Positions 23,569-33,020 of a DNA stretch of 64,000 bases are shown here, piece after piece. Source of the DNA: Microbacterium testaceum StLB037 (lineage in GTDB: Bacteria; Actinomycetota; Actinomycetes; Actinomycetales; Microbacteriaceae); contig NZ_VTQH01000001.1 of NCBI RefSeq assembly GCF_008763945.1, positions 1,116,110 through 1,180,109 of the forward strand, in the 5' to 3' direction. Position 1 is the stretch's first letter; each line of letters begins with the position of its first letter. Below the pieces are notes generated by a model, which worked only from the letters and a program-made list of their open reading frames with translations, searched no databases and had not been told where the DNA came from. Both the position numbers and the translations under genes were made by a program.

Positions 23569-25217
23569 CGGGGGCTCCGGGGGTAGGGGGACGGGATGGC
23601 GTCGACCAGCGCGCGCGTGTACTCCTCGCGCGGGTGCGAGAGCACGTCGGCGACGCGGCCGGCCTCGACGACCCGGCCGTCTTTCAGCACCGAGACGGTG
23701 CCGGCGATCTGCCGGACCAGCGCCAGGTCGTGCGAGACGAACAGGTAGGTGAGACCGCGCTCGCGCTGGAGGCGGCGGAGCACGTCGAACACCCCGGCCT
23801 GCACGGTCACGTCCAGGGCCGAGGTCGGCTCGTCGAGCACGATGACGTCGGGCTCGAGCACCAGGGCGCGCGCGATCGCCACGCGTTGGCGCTGGCCGCC
23901 CGACAGCGCGTCGGGGCGGCGGCGGGCGAGGTGGGGCGACAGGCCCACGGCATCCAGGGCCTCCGCCACCTTCCCGGCCCTCTCGGCACGCGTGCCGACG
24001 CGGTAGCGGTCGAGCGGCTCGCGCACGATACGTCCGACGCTCCAGGTGGGATCGAGCGAGGTGAAGGGGTTCTGATAGACGAGCTGCAGATGACGACGGA
24101 TGCCGCGGAGCTCCGCCGCCGTGCGGCCCGTCACCGCCGCGCCGTCGATGAGCACCTCGCCGGCGTCGAGGTCTTCGAGCCCGAGGAGGAGGCGCACCGT
24201 CGTGGTCTTCCCCGAGCCCGACTCCCCCACGAGCGCATGGGTCGTGCCGGCGGGGATGCGGAACGACACCCCCGACACGGCGGGACGGGCGCTGCCGTCG
24301 TAGCTCTTCGATACCTCGCGCACCTCGATGCGCGCCGAGGCGGTGTCGGGGATCCACGCGTCGACCCCGCGGTCACCGTCGTCGCGGCGGTAGCGGTCGG
24401 GGTTCAGGGCCGGAGCGTCGGCCTGCAGCTGCACCGTGTACGGCGAGGTCGGCGCCGCGAAGACCTCGCGAGTGGGGCCGGCCTCTTGCACGCGCCCGTC
24501 CTTGAGCACGACGATCTCATCGGTGCGCTCGGCGGCGATCGCGAGGTCGTGCGTGATGAGCAGCAGCCCGATGCCGAGGTCGCGGCGCAGCTCGTCGAGC
24601 AGGTCGAGGATGCGCTTCTGAATCGTGACGTCGAGGGCGCTCGTGGGCTCGTCCGCGACCAGCAGCTCGGGCCGCGGCAGCACCGCCAACCCGATGAGCA
24701 CGCGCTGCAGCATGCCGCCCGACAGCTGGTGCGGGTAGGAGTCGTACACGCGACGCGGGTCGGGAAGCCCGACGCGGGCGAACACGTCGAGCACCGCGCG
24801 GCGCTGCTCGCCGGCATCCGCGAGACCCGAGAGAGCCGCCGCCTCGTGCGCCTGGGAGCCGACGGTGCGGACGGGGTTGAGCGCGTGCGCGGGATCCTGC
24901 GGGACGAAGCCGAAGCGACGACCCCGGAACGGCCGGAACCGTGCTTCCGCGAGCCCCAGCACCTCAGCGCCGTCGAGTTCCACGCGCCCGCTCGCACGTC
25001 CCGTGCCGCGCGGGAGCAGCCGCAGGATCGACCGGGCGATCGTGGATTTGCCCGAGCCCGACTCTCCGATGAGCGCGAGACTGCCGCCCCGGGGGATCGC
25101 GAACGACACGTCGTGAACGACGGGAACGCGGCCGTACGAGACCGACAGATCGGTCACGTTCAGCAGGGCGGGGGTCGCCAGCGGAACGTCGTCCGCGCGG
25201 GACAGGGCGAGGGTCAT
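23565..25217 (-). CDS. Dipeptide/nickel-type ABC transporter, fused dual ATPase
   Basis: A 550-aa protein with two complete nucleotide-binding domains, equivalent to DppD and DppF in one chain. Domain 1 (about 18-270) has GESGSGKST at 51-59, LSGGMLQR and LLVADEPTSALDVT. Domain 2 (about 290-545) has GESGSGKTT, LSGGQRQR and VIVLDEPTSALDVT. It energises the importer encoded upstream. ATGA overlap with the permease; TTGA overlap with the aminotransferase. Confidence 0.94.
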   Translation of the reverse strand: MTLALSRADDVPLATPALLNVTDLSVSYGRVPVVHDVSFAIPRGGSLALIGESGSGKSTIARSILRLLPRGTGRASGRVELDGAEVLGLAEARFRPFRGRRFGFVPQDPAHALNPVRTVGSQAHEAAALSGLADAGEQRRAVLDVFARVGLPDPRRVYDSYPHQLSGGMLQRVLIGLAVLPRPELLVADEPTSALDVTIQKRILDLLDELRRDLGIGLLLITHDLAIAAERTDEIVVLKDGRVQEAGPTREVFAAPTSPYTVQLQADAPALNPDRYRRDDGDRGVDAWIPDTASARIEVREVSKSYDGSARPAVSGVSFRIPAGTTHALVGESGSGKTTTVRLLLGLEDLDAGEVLIDGAAVTGRTAAELRGIRRHLQLVYQNPFTSLDPTWSVGRIVREPLDRYRVGTRAERAGKVAEALDAVGLSPHLARRRPDALSGGQRQRVAIARALVLEPDVIVLDEPTSALDVTVQAGVFDVLRRLQRERGLTYLFVSHDLALVRQIAGTVSVLKDGRVVEAGRVADVLSHPREEYTRALVDAIPSPYPRSPR

Positions 25218-26062
25218 GACGTCCTCCGGAGCCAGCGGCTGATGCGGTTGATCGAGAGCACGGTCGCCACCGTGACCAGCGCCGGCCAGAGAACGAGCCA
25301 GGGCGCGCGCGGATAGTCCTTGCCCGCGGAGATGAGCAGACCCCAGTCGGATGCCGGCGGCGGATCGCCGTAGCCCAGGAACGCCAGCCCCGCGATCACG
25401 AGGATCGACAGCCCGAACTGCAGCACGGCCAGGGGGATCAGCGAGCGCGAGGCGTTCGGCAGCACGTGGCGGAAGAGCACGTGCAGGTTCGACCCGCCCT
25501 GGAGCCGCGCCGCCTCGACGAAGACCGATGAGCGCACGCGCAGCACCTCGGAGCGCATCACCCGGGCGAACACCGCCACCGCCGAGACGCCCGTGGCGAT
25601 CGCGGCGTTGATGGTCTGGAACCCGAGCGAGCTGACGATCACGACCGCGAGCAGGAACGCCGGGATGGCGAGCAGCACGTCGACGAATCGCGCGAGCACG
25701 ACGTCGGTCCACGAACCGAGGAAGCCCGCGAGCAACCCGATGAGTCCGCCGATGACGACACCGATCGCGACGGCCACGAGGGCGCTGGTCACCGAGGACT
25801 GCGCGCCGTAGACGATGCGGGTGAAGAGGTCGCGGCCCAGGTGGTCGGTGCCCAGCAGGTGGGCGGCGCTGGGCGCCTGGAGCTTGTCGGCGGGCACGCC
25901 CTGCGCCGGGTTCTGCGAGGTGAACAGCGCGGGGGCGAACGAGAACGCCAGCACGACGGCCACGACCGCGAACGACGCGAGGACGCCGACGGGAACGGAG
26001 AGGCGGATGCCACGAACCCGGGCGGTCCTGGAGCGCTGCGCGAGCAGGGGTGCGGCGGTCAT
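25214..26062 (-). CDS. Dipeptide/nickel-type ABC transporter permease (DppC-like)
   Basis: A 282-aa permease with a hydrophobic N-terminal helix, the DppC landmark LGTDHLGRDLFTRIVYGAQ, about five further helices and an EAA-type loop EAARLQGGSNLHVLFRHVLP. Forms the channel with the gene upstream, which it overlaps by ATGA. Confidence 0.93.
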   Translation of the reverse strand: MTAAPLLAQRSRTARVRGIRLSVPVGVLASFAVVAVVLAFSFAPALFTSQNPAQGVPADKLQAPSAAHLLGTDHLGRDLFTRIVYGAQSSVTSALVAVAIGVVIGGLIGLLAGFLGSWTDVVLARFVDVLLAIPAFLLAVVIVSSLGFQTINAAIATGVSAVAVFARVMRSEVLRVRSSVFVEAARLQGGSNLHVLFRHVLPNASRSLIPLAVLQFGLSILVIAGLAFLGYGDPPPASDWGLLISAGKDYPRAPWLVLWPALVTVATVLSINRISRWLRRTS

Positions 26063-27075
26063 ACGATGCTCACTTCCTCGCGCAGGGGCGTCGTCGGCTC
26101 GTCGCGGGGCGCGACCGAGACGGGACGGCCGCTGCGCCCCACCGCCACCCGCGGGTCGAGCAGGGGGTAGGCGAGGTCGGCCAGGAGGTTCACGACGACG
26201 AAGACGACCGCGGCGAGCGAGACCACGGCCTGCAGCACCGGCAGATCCTGACTCGCCACGGCCGATTCGACCAGGGTGCCGATGCCCACGCGCCCGAAGA
26301 TCGCCTCGGTGATGAGGGCTCCCCCGAGCAGCTCGCCCACGATGAGCGCCAGCACCGTCACCGTCGGAAGCGCCGAGGGCTTGACCAGGTGACGCAGGAA
26401 CAGCGCCCCCGACCGCAGTCCCCGCGACCGTGCGACCGCGACGTACTCCTGCCGCGACTCGTGATCGAGAGAGGCGATGAGCACCTCGGCCAGCTGGGCG
26501 GACACCGGGATGCCGAGGGCCACCGCCGCGAAGAAGGTGCCCCACGGCGTCTCGGTGTCGATCATGCTGAACAGCCCGAGGCCGAACGCGAAGACGTGGA
26601 TCAGCAGCAGTCCGATCACGAAGTTCGGCACCGACAGGAACAGCGACGGCAGCGAGCGGAGCACCCCCTGACCCCAGCGCGGGGGCAGGAACTGCGTGCC
26701 GTAGGCGATGGCCACGGCCAGCACCACCGCGACGAGGAGGGCCGCCGCGGCCAGGCTCAGGGTCGACCCGAGCGCATCGAGCACCAGCCCGCTGACGGGC
26801 AGGTTCGAGCGGAGCGAGACGCCCAGGTCGCCCACGACGAAGCGTCCGAGCGAGGAGCCCAGCTGCACCCACCACGGCTGGTCGAGCCCGTAGTACGCGA
26901 CGATGCGCGCGATGTCGTCTTCGGTGAAGCCGTTGTCGGGGTTGCGCAGCGTGCTCGTGACGGGGTCGCCGGGCAGGATGCTGATCACGACGAACGTGAA
27001 CAGGTACGCCAGCAGCACGACGACGATCGCCTGTCCGGTGCGCCGCAGCGCGAAGCGGCCGTAGGTGCGCAGCAT
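26059..27075 (-). CDS. Dipeptide/nickel-type ABC transporter permease (DppB-like)
   Basis: A 338-aa permease with the DppB N-terminal block (RRTGQAIVVVLLAYLFTFVV then PGDP), GDLGVSLRSNLPV, and an EAA-type loop VAVARSRGLRSGALFLRHLVKP. The C-terminus ends DLAYPLLDPRV plus a short hydrophilic tail. 43 nt separate it from the binding protein; AGGAGGA precedes its ATG. Confidence 0.93.
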   Translation of the reverse strand: MLRTYGRFALRRTGQAIVVVLLAYLFTFVVISILPGDPVTSTLRNPDNGFTEDDIARIVAYYGLDQPWWVQLGSSLGRFVVGDLGVSLRSNLPVSGLVLDALGSTLSLAAAALLVAVVLAVAIAYGTQFLPPRWGQGVLRSLPSLFLSVPNFVIGLLLIHVFAFGLGLFSMIDTETPWGTFFAAVALGIPVSAQLAEVLIASLDHESRQEYVAVARSRGLRSGALFLRHLVKPSALPTVTVLALIVGELLGGALITEAIFGRVGIGTLVESAVASQDLPVLQAVVSLAAVVFVVVNLLADLAYPLLDPRVAVGRSGRPVSVAPRDEPTTPLREEVSIV

Positions 27076-27118
27076 GTCCTCCTCCTCTCGGGTCGATCTG
27101 GCCGGGTGACGGTGCGCG

Positions 27119-28771
27119 TCAGCCGTTGAGCCACGCGTTCAGGTAGTACGCGTACGCGAGGCCGTTGTAGGTGACGCCGCTGACCTCGGGGGCCTGGACG
27201 TACACGCGCTGCACGATCTGCGTCAGCGGCACGAAGTAGGCCTGGTCGAGCACGTACCCCTGAAGCTCGTCGGCGACCTCCGCCCGAGCCTCTCGATCGG
27301 TCGCGGTGGCGATACGGGTGGAGAGGTCGTTCAGCGTCGCGTCCGAGGTGCCGAGTCGGAACCAGTCCTCGTCGCCCTTCTTCTGCGAGGTGAGGACCCC
27401 GGCGACGGCTCCGACGTCGACGAAGCTGCGGGTGATCTCGGTCGCGGGCACCGTCGTGTTGCCGATGACCTTCTGGCTGTAGGTCGGGACGTCGTAGGTC
27501 TCGAGGTTCACCTCGAACCCCAGGGCGGTGAGCTGCTGATCGACGAGCTCATCGACCGATTGCGAGGCCTGCAGGTACGGGTTGGGGTAGAGCGTGAGCG
27601 ACAGCTTCTTCCCGTCCTTGGTCCGCACGCCGTCGGAGCCCTTCACCCAGCCCGCCTCATCGAGGAGGGATGCCGCTTCGGCGGCGTCGTACGAGAAGTC
27701 GGCGGTGTGGTCGGTCGCCTCGGGCACGGTGCTCTGGAAGAACGACTCCGCCGCATGCCAGTCCGAGGTGTAGACGGTCGAGAGGATCTCGTCGCGGTCG
27801 ATGCCGTGCTGCACCGCTTGACGCACCTTGATGTCGTCGAACGGGGCGACGGAGGTGTTCAGGGCGTAGCCGTTGACGAAGCCGAGGTAGCGGGGCGTCT
27901 CGACGGTGAGCCCCTCCTGCTTCAGGGCGTCGAGGTCTTGCGGGCTGGCGTTGTAGGCCACCTGCGCCTGACCGGACTCGACCGAGGCGGTGCGCAGCGT
28001 CGGTTCGGCGACCTGCTTGTAGGTGATGGTGTCGAGGTAGGCGGCGCCCTCGTGGCCGACCGCTTCGGGGCCCCAGTCGTAGTCGTCGCGCTTCTTCAGC
28101 ACGACGCTGTCGCCCTCGGCGACCTTCTCGACGACGAACGGGCCGCTGCCGATGTCCTGGGTGAGATCCGCCTGCTGGGCGGCGGGAAGCGCCAGGGTCT
28201 CGGGCGAGAGCAGGATCGAGCCGTGGTACGCCAGCGTCGGGATGAAGCTGAGGGTCGGCGCCGAGAACGAGACCGTGACCGTCGTGGCATCCACCGCCTG
28301 AGCGCCTTGGTAGTTGGCGGAAGGGAACAGGCCGATGCGGTTGATGCCCTCGTCGGGGCGGCCCTTGGCCCAGATGTCGATGTTCGCCACGACCGCGGCC
28401 GCGTCCAGCGGCGTGCCGTCCGAGAAGGTGACGCCCGGCTTCACGTGAAGGGTGAACTGCGTCTTGTCGGCGTTCTCGTCCCAGCTCTCGGCGATCCAGG
28501 GGCTGAGGTTGCCCTCGGCGTCGACGTAGACGAGCTTGTCGGTGACGTTGCCCCAGATCTGGCCCTGGTAGCTCGAGATCGAGCTGTTGTTCGGGATCCA
28601 GGTCGCACCGAGCGAGTCGATGAGGAAGACGAGGTCGCCGCCGGTCTTCGGTTCGGCGTCGGCGGGAGCGGCGGTCGATGCCGCACCGCAGCCGCTGAGC
28701 AGGAGGGCACCGACGGCGAGGGCGGAGGCGAGGCCGAGCAGGCGTCGGCGGGGACGGTGAGCGGTGGTCAT
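27119..28771 (-). CDS. ABC transporter substrate-binding lipoprotein, family 5
   Basis: A 550-aa SBP_bac_5 protein. The signal peptide ends in lipobox LLLSGC (about residues 24-29), so it is lipid-anchored outside the membrane. LTLHVKPGVTFSDGTPLDAAAV-type and VRQAVQHGIDRDEI-type blocks are characteristic of peptide/nickel binding proteins. The ligand is unknown; neighbours (D-hydroxyacid oxidase, aminotransferase, LLM monooxygenases) suggest a small organic N- or S-compound rather than peptides. It starts 26 nt after the oxidase stop. Confidence 0.93.
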   Translation of the reverse strand: MTTAHRPRRRLLGLASALAVGALLLSGCGAASTAAPADAEPKTGGDLVFLIDSLGATWIPNNSSISSYQGQIWGNVTDKLVYVDAEGNLSPWIAESWDENADKTQFTLHVKPGVTFSDGTPLDAAAVVANIDIWAKGRPDEGINRIGLFPSANYQGAQAVDATTVTVSFSAPTLSFIPTLAYHGSILLSPETLALPAAQQADLTQDIGSGPFVVEKVAEGDSVVLKKRDDYDWGPEAVGHEGAAYLDTITYKQVAEPTLRTASVESGQAQVAYNASPQDLDALKQEGLTVETPRYLGFVNGYALNTSVAPFDDIKVRQAVQHGIDRDEILSTVYTSDWHAAESFFQSTVPEATDHTADFSYDAAEAASLLDEAGWVKGSDGVRTKDGKKLSLTLYPNPYLQASQSVDELVDQQLTALGFEVNLETYDVPTYSQKVIGNTTVPATEITRSFVDVGAVAGVLTSQKKGDEDWFRLGTSDATLNDLSTRIATATDREARAEVADELQGYVLDQAYFVPLTQIVQRVYVQAPEVSGVTYNGLAYAYYLNAWLNG

Positions 28772-28797
28772 GGGGATCCTCGAGCTGTGGGGACGGG

Positions 28798-30213
28798 TTA
28801 CAGGGCTTTGCCGGGGTTGAACAGACCGGCGGGATCGAGCGCGGTCTTGACGGCGAGCTGGGCCGCGCGCACGCGCACCGAGAGTTCCTCCGCGGCGAGG
28901 GCTCGCTTGACGGTGCCGATGCCGTGCTCACCGCTCACGGTCCCCCCGACGGCGAGCGCCGCGCGCACGACGGCGTCGGCGGCGTCGTGGACGGCGGCCG
29001 GTACGGCGGTGGGGTCTACGCCCGCGGGGATGGGCAGCGAGATGACCGGGTGGAGGTTGCCGTCGCCGGCGTGCGCGACGGCGCTCACGCCGACCCCGAA
29101 CCGGTCGGCGATCGCGGGGAACCCCGCGAACACCTCGGCGATGCGCGACTTGGGCACGGCGACGTCGCCCCCGGCGAACCACGTGTCCGCGTCGAAACGT
29201 CGGCCCGAGCGTCGCAGTTCCCAGAGGGTCTCGGCATCCGTCTCGCTCTCGACCTCGACCCGCGCGCCCGCCGCGACGAGCGCGGTGGTCAGTTCGGCGG
29301 TCTGCTCGTCGATGCCGAAGCCGTCGAGTTCGATCAGCAGCAGAGCGGCGCCCCGGGCACGCAGGCCCGAGTCCTGCGCCGCGTCGATGCCGTCGAGGGT
29401 GATCTCGTCGAGGAACTCGATGACGCTCGGACGCACGCGCGAGGCCGTGATGGCCCCGATGGCTGCGGCACCCGCGGCCGTGGAATCGAAGAACGCCGTG
29501 AGCGTTCGGCGCGCGACCGGGAGCGGGCGGATACGCACGGTCGCCCCCACCACGATGCCGAGCACGCCCTCCGACCCGACGAACAGCGAGACGAGGTCGA
29601 GCCCGGTGACGCCCTTGATCGAGCGGTGTCCGACCGAGACGAGGCTTCCGTCGGCGAGGACGACGTCGAGGGCGAGAACCGACTCGCGCGTGACGCCGTA
29701 CTTGGCGCACCGCAGGCCCCCGGCGTTGGTGGCGATGTTGCCGCCGATGGTCGAGATGCGCCAGCTCGCGGGGTCGGGGGCGTAGAACAGGCCGAGGGGG
29801 GCCAGTCGCTCGTTGAGCGAGGCGTTGAGCACGCCGGGTTCGACGACGGCGACCTCATCGGCGGGAGACACCTCGACGATGCGGTTCAGCCGTTCGGTCG
29901 AGACGACGAGCTGATCGGAGAGGGCAGTCGCGCCGCCGGAGAGACCCGTGCCGGCCCCGCGCGGCACGACACTGACGCCGTGTCTGGCGGCGAGGCGCAC
30001 GAGCTGCCGGACCTCGGTCACCGAGGTGGGGAACGCCACCGCGGGGCCGTCGACCACGGGGGCGCCGGTTCGCGGCGTGGTGCCGGCGTCGTGCGCGAAC
30101 TCCGCCGTCGCCGACGAGGGCGGGCGCACCTCGATTCCAGGCGCCTCGTCACGCAGATCGTCGAGCAGGGCGGACAGGACCGGGGACGGGGCGATCGCGG
30201 TGGGGACGCTCAT
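28798..30213 (-). CDS. FAD-binding oxidase, GlcD/D-lactate dehydrogenase type
   Basis: A 471-aa flavoprotein of the VAO/PCMH family. The FAD domain carries VVPRGAGTGLSGGA and STIGGNIATNAGGLRCAKYGVT. The C-terminal cap has AVAHAGDGNLHPVI and GTVSGEHGIGTVKR with the catalytic-site histidines, as in GlcD and FAD-linked D-lactate dehydrogenases. It would oxidise a D-2-hydroxyacid. It is first in the leftward ABC operon; AAAGGTG lies before the ATG. Confidence 0.9.
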   Translation of the reverse strand: MSVPTAIAPSPVLSALLDDLRDEAPGIEVRPPSSATAEFAHDAGTTPRTGAPVVDGPAVAFPTSVTEVRQLVRLAARHGVSVVPRGAGTGLSGGATALSDQLVVSTERLNRIVEVSPADEVAVVEPGVLNASLNERLAPLGLFYAPDPASWRISTIGGNIATNAGGLRCAKYGVTRESVLALDVVLADGSLVSVGHRSIKGVTGLDLVSLFVGSEGVLGIVVGATVRIRPLPVARRTLTAFFDSTAAGAAAIGAITASRVRPSVIEFLDEITLDGIDAAQDSGLRARGAALLLIELDGFGIDEQTAELTTALVAAGARVEVESETDAETLWELRRSGRRFDADTWFAGGDVAVPKSRIAEVFAGFPAIADRFGVGVSAVAHAGDGNLHPVISLPIPAGVDPTAVPAAVHDAADAVVRAALAVGGTVSGEHGIGTVKRALAAEELSVRVRAAQLAVKTALDPAGLFNPGKAL

Positions 30214-30285
30214 GGCGGCACCTTTCAGAACGGGGCGGGAGTGCAGCCGAAGCTAGGCGGAAGCGCACCGACGCTCATCCCGGGG

Positions 30286-30345
30286 CGACACCGTCCGTCG
30301 CGAGACGTCACCGACCGACATCGTGTGTCGCGTGGCGTCACAGTC
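30286..30345. promoter_or_regulatory. Two tandem 30-bp repeats between divergent operons
   Basis: Units 30286-30315 and 30316-30345 match at 23 of 30 positions and share CGACA, GTCGCG and CGTCAC blocks exactly 30 bp apart (about three helical turns). TTACGTCACGCG at 30417-30428 carries the same CGTCAC core again. The arrangement suggests cooperative binding of a regulator shared by the oxidase/ABC operon and the LLM operon. The 276-nt gap also holds a TAGCTT box on the minus strand (30255-30250) and TAGATT on the plus strand (30370). Confidence 0.5.
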
Positions 30346-30489
30346 GGGCGATGGGCGGGGTGCTGACGGTAGATTCCGCCCCCGCCGTCGCTTCGTGACG
30401 CTTCGAGGCGTTTCGTTACGTCACGCGTTGAGACCCGCCGCGCTCCGGGCGACAGTGAGCAGCACGCCGCCCCGAGAGAAGGAGCCCCG

Positions 30490-31671
30490 ATGCCCGACCG
30501 CATCCACCTCGCCGTCGCCCTGGACGGCGCCGGCTGGCACCCGGCCGCGTGGCGCGAGCCCACGGCCCGGCCCACCGAGCTGACCTCGGCCGCCTACTGG
30601 CGCGAGATCGCGCGCACCGCCGACGGCGCGGGGCTCGTGCTGGCCACGATCGAAGACGCGCTCAGCCTGGGCGGCAGGTCCTTCGAACCGGATGCCGAGA
30701 CCCGCCGCGACCGCGTCCGTGGACGCCTCGACGCGGTGCTGTTGGCGTCGTTCCTGGCCCCGGCCACGTGGCGGATCGGCCTCGTCCCCACCGCCACGAC
30801 CACCCACCCCGAGCCCTTCCACCTCGCCACCGGCCTGCAGACCCTCGACCACGTCAGTCGTGGCCGCGCCGGCGTTCGGCTCGTCGCGGGGTCGACGGCG
30901 CAGGAGCGGAAGAACTTCGGGCGCCGTGCCGACGGACCGGCCGGGTTGCCGGCATCCGGTCGCGTCGAAGACGACCCCGCGCTGCTCGCCGCCTTCCGCG
31001 AGGCGGGGGAGGTCGCCGACGTCATCCGACGGCTCGCCGACTCGTGGGAAGACGACGCTATCGTGCGCGACCTCGATACGGGCAAGTTCCTCGACCGCGA
31101 GCGCGTGCACAACGTCGAGTTCGAGGGCGAGTTCTTCTCGATCACGGGGGCCTCGATCGTGCCGCGGTCTCCTCAGGGCCAGCCGCTCATCACGGCGCTG
31201 GCACACCAGACGATCCCCTACCGCTTCGCCGCGGAGCACGCCGACCTCGTGTTCGTGACCCCCTCCGACGCGGGCGCCGTGGCCGGCATCCTGAGCGAGC
31301 TCGACGGCGGCGACGACCTGCGCGTCTTCGCCGACCTGCTCGTTCTCGTCGGGGAGACGCGCACCGCGGCCGAGGATGTGTGGAACCGCCTGCAGGAACG
31401 CGCCCCGCTGACGACGGACGCGCGCGTGGTGGTCGGCACCGCGGACGACGTCGTGGACGAGATCCGCGCGCTCGCCGACGCGGGCGTCGACGGCATCCGC
31501 CTGCGGCCCGCGCGCCTGCCGGGCGACCTCGACGCGATCGCGGACCGGGTGGTTCCCGCGGTGGCCGCCGCCGGCATCCTGCTCCCCGACGATGGCTCGC
31601 CCACTCTGCGCGAGCGCCTCGGGCTCCCCCGCCTCGCCAGCCGCTACGCCCGTCAGGAGGTCGGCGCATGA
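30490..31671 (+). CDS. LLM-class flavin-dependent oxidoreductase
   Basis: A 393-aa luciferase-family monooxygenase beginning IHLAVALDGAGWHPAAWRE, with GLQTLDHVSRGRAGVRLV as the conserved barrel segment and an insertion FDRERVHNVEFEGEFF-like region before PRSPQGQPLI. Family members oxidise sulfonates, aminopolycarboxylates or thioethers with reduced FMN. AAGGAG precedes the ATG. The stop overlaps the next LLM gene by 4 nt, so they probably act in sequence or as a pair. Confidence 0.86.
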   Translation: MPDRIHLAVALDGAGWHPAAWREPTARPTELTSAAYWREIARTADGAGLVLATIEDALSLGGRSFEPDAETRRDRVRGRLDAVLLASFLAPATWRIGLVPTATTTHPEPFHLATGLQTLDHVSRGRAGVRLVAGSTAQERKNFGRRADGPAGLPASGRVEDDPALLAAFREAGEVADVIRRLADSWEDDAIVRDLDTGKFLDRERVHNVEFEGEFFSITGASIVPRSPQGQPLITALAHQTIPYRFAAEHADLVFVTPSDAGAVAGILSELDGGDDLRVFADLLVLVGETRTAAEDVWNRLQERAPLTTDARVVVGTADDVVDEIRALADAGVDGIRLRPARLPGDLDAIADRVVPAVAAAGILLPDDGSPTLRERLGLPRLASRYARQEVGA

Positions 31672-33020
31672 CCCGCCGCCAGATCCATCTCGCCGCGCAC
31701 TTCCCGGGCGTGAACAACACGACCGTGTGGACCGACCCGAGCGCCGGGAGCCAGATCGACTTCTCGTCGTTCGAGCACTTCGCCCGCACGGCCGAGCGCG
31801 GCTTCTTCGACTACCTCTTCCTCGCCGAGGGACTGCGCCTGCGCGAGCACCGCGGGCAGCTGCACGACCTCGACGTCGCGGGACGCCCGAACACCCTCGC
31901 GATCTTGACGGCGCTGGCCGCGGTCACCGAGCACATCGGACTTGTCGGCACGCTCAACACGACGTTCAACGAACCGTATGAGCTCGCCCGGCAGCTCGGC
32001 ACGCTCGACCTGCTGTCGAACGGCCGCGCCGGATGGAACGCGGTGACCAGCTCCGACGCGTTCCACGGCGCGAACTTCCGCCGCGGCGGCTACCTCGACC
32101 ACGCCGACCGCTACGTGCGAGCTTCGGAGTTCGCCGCCCTCTCGAAGGCGCTGTGGTCGTCGTGGAGCGACGGGGCGATCGAAGCGGATGCCGCGAATGG
32201 AATATTCCTGCGCGACGACGCGATCGAACGGGTACGGCACGAGTCGCGGCTGTTCGACGTCGACGCGGTGTTCGATGTGCCGCGCTCTCCCCAGGGACGA
32301 CCCGTCATCGTGCAGGCCGGCGACTCCCCCGACGGCCGCGACTTCGCCACGCAGCACGCCGACGTGATCTTCTCGCTGCACACCGCCTTCGACGACGCGC
32401 AGCAGTTCTACCGCGATGTGAAGGGGCGCCTCGCCGCGAACGGCCGCGACGAGGACTCGCTGAAGATCCTGCCCGCGGCCACCTTCGTGCTCGGCGACAC
32501 CGCCGACGAGGCCCGCGAGCGCTCGCGCGAGATCGCGCTGGCCCAGGTGCGCCCGCAGACCGCGATCACCTACCTCGAGCAGATCTGGAACCGCGACCTG
32601 AGCGGGTACGACCCCGAGGGTCCGCTTCCCGACCTCGAACCCGACACGGGAGTCGAGACGGCGCAGGGCTTCGCCGGCCGGCACGCGGCGATCCGCGCGC
32701 GCGTGGGGCAGCTACGCGAGCAGGCGCGGGCCGAGAACCTCAGCATCCGCGAGCTCGTCATCCGCCTGACCGCGAAGCACACCTTCGTCGGGACGCCCGA
32801 GCACGTGGCATCCGAGATCGACCGCTACGTGCAGGAGCGCGCGACCGACGGGTTCACGGTGGTCGGACACCTCACCCCGCACGGACTCGACGATTTCACC
32901 GAGAGGGTCGTTCCGCTGCTGCAGGAGCGCGGCTCGTACCGCCGCTCGTACGACGAGGGAGCGACGCTGCACGACCTGCTCGGCCTGCCGCCGGTCCACG
33001 CGAGCGCCGCGGTGCGATGA
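31668..33020 (+). CDS. NtaA/SnaA/DszA-family FMN-dependent monooxygenase
   Basis: A 450-aa protein with the full-length NtaA/SnaA/DszA pattern: IHLAAHFPGVNNTTVW at the start, EPYELARQLGTLDLLSNGRAGWN (in two parts), the FRRGGYLDHADRYVRA segment and VFDVPRSPQGRPVIVQAG. Such enzymes use FMNH2 from a partner reductase to cleave C-N or C-S bonds. No flavin reductase gene is adjacent. ATGA overlaps on both sides tie it to its neighbours. Confidence 0.92.
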   Translation: MTRRQIHLAAHFPGVNNTTVWTDPSAGSQIDFSSFEHFARTAERGFFDYLFLAEGLRLREHRGQLHDLDVAGRPNTLAILTALAAVTEHIGLVGTLNTTFNEPYELARQLGTLDLLSNGRAGWNAVTSSDAFHGANFRRGGYLDHADRYVRASEFAALSKALWSSWSDGAIEADAANGIFLRDDAIERVRHESRLFDVDAVFDVPRSPQGRPVIVQAGDSPDGRDFATQHADVIFSLHTAFDDAQQFYRDVKGRLAANGRDEDSLKILPAATFVLGDTADEARERSREIALAQVRPQTAITYLEQIWNRDLSGYDPEGPLPDLEPDTGVETAQGFAGRHAAIRARVGQLREQARAENLSIRELVIRLTAKHTFVGTPEHVASEIDRYVQERATDGFTVVGHLTPHGLDDFTERVVPLLQERGSYRRSYDEGATLHDLLGLPPVHASAAVR

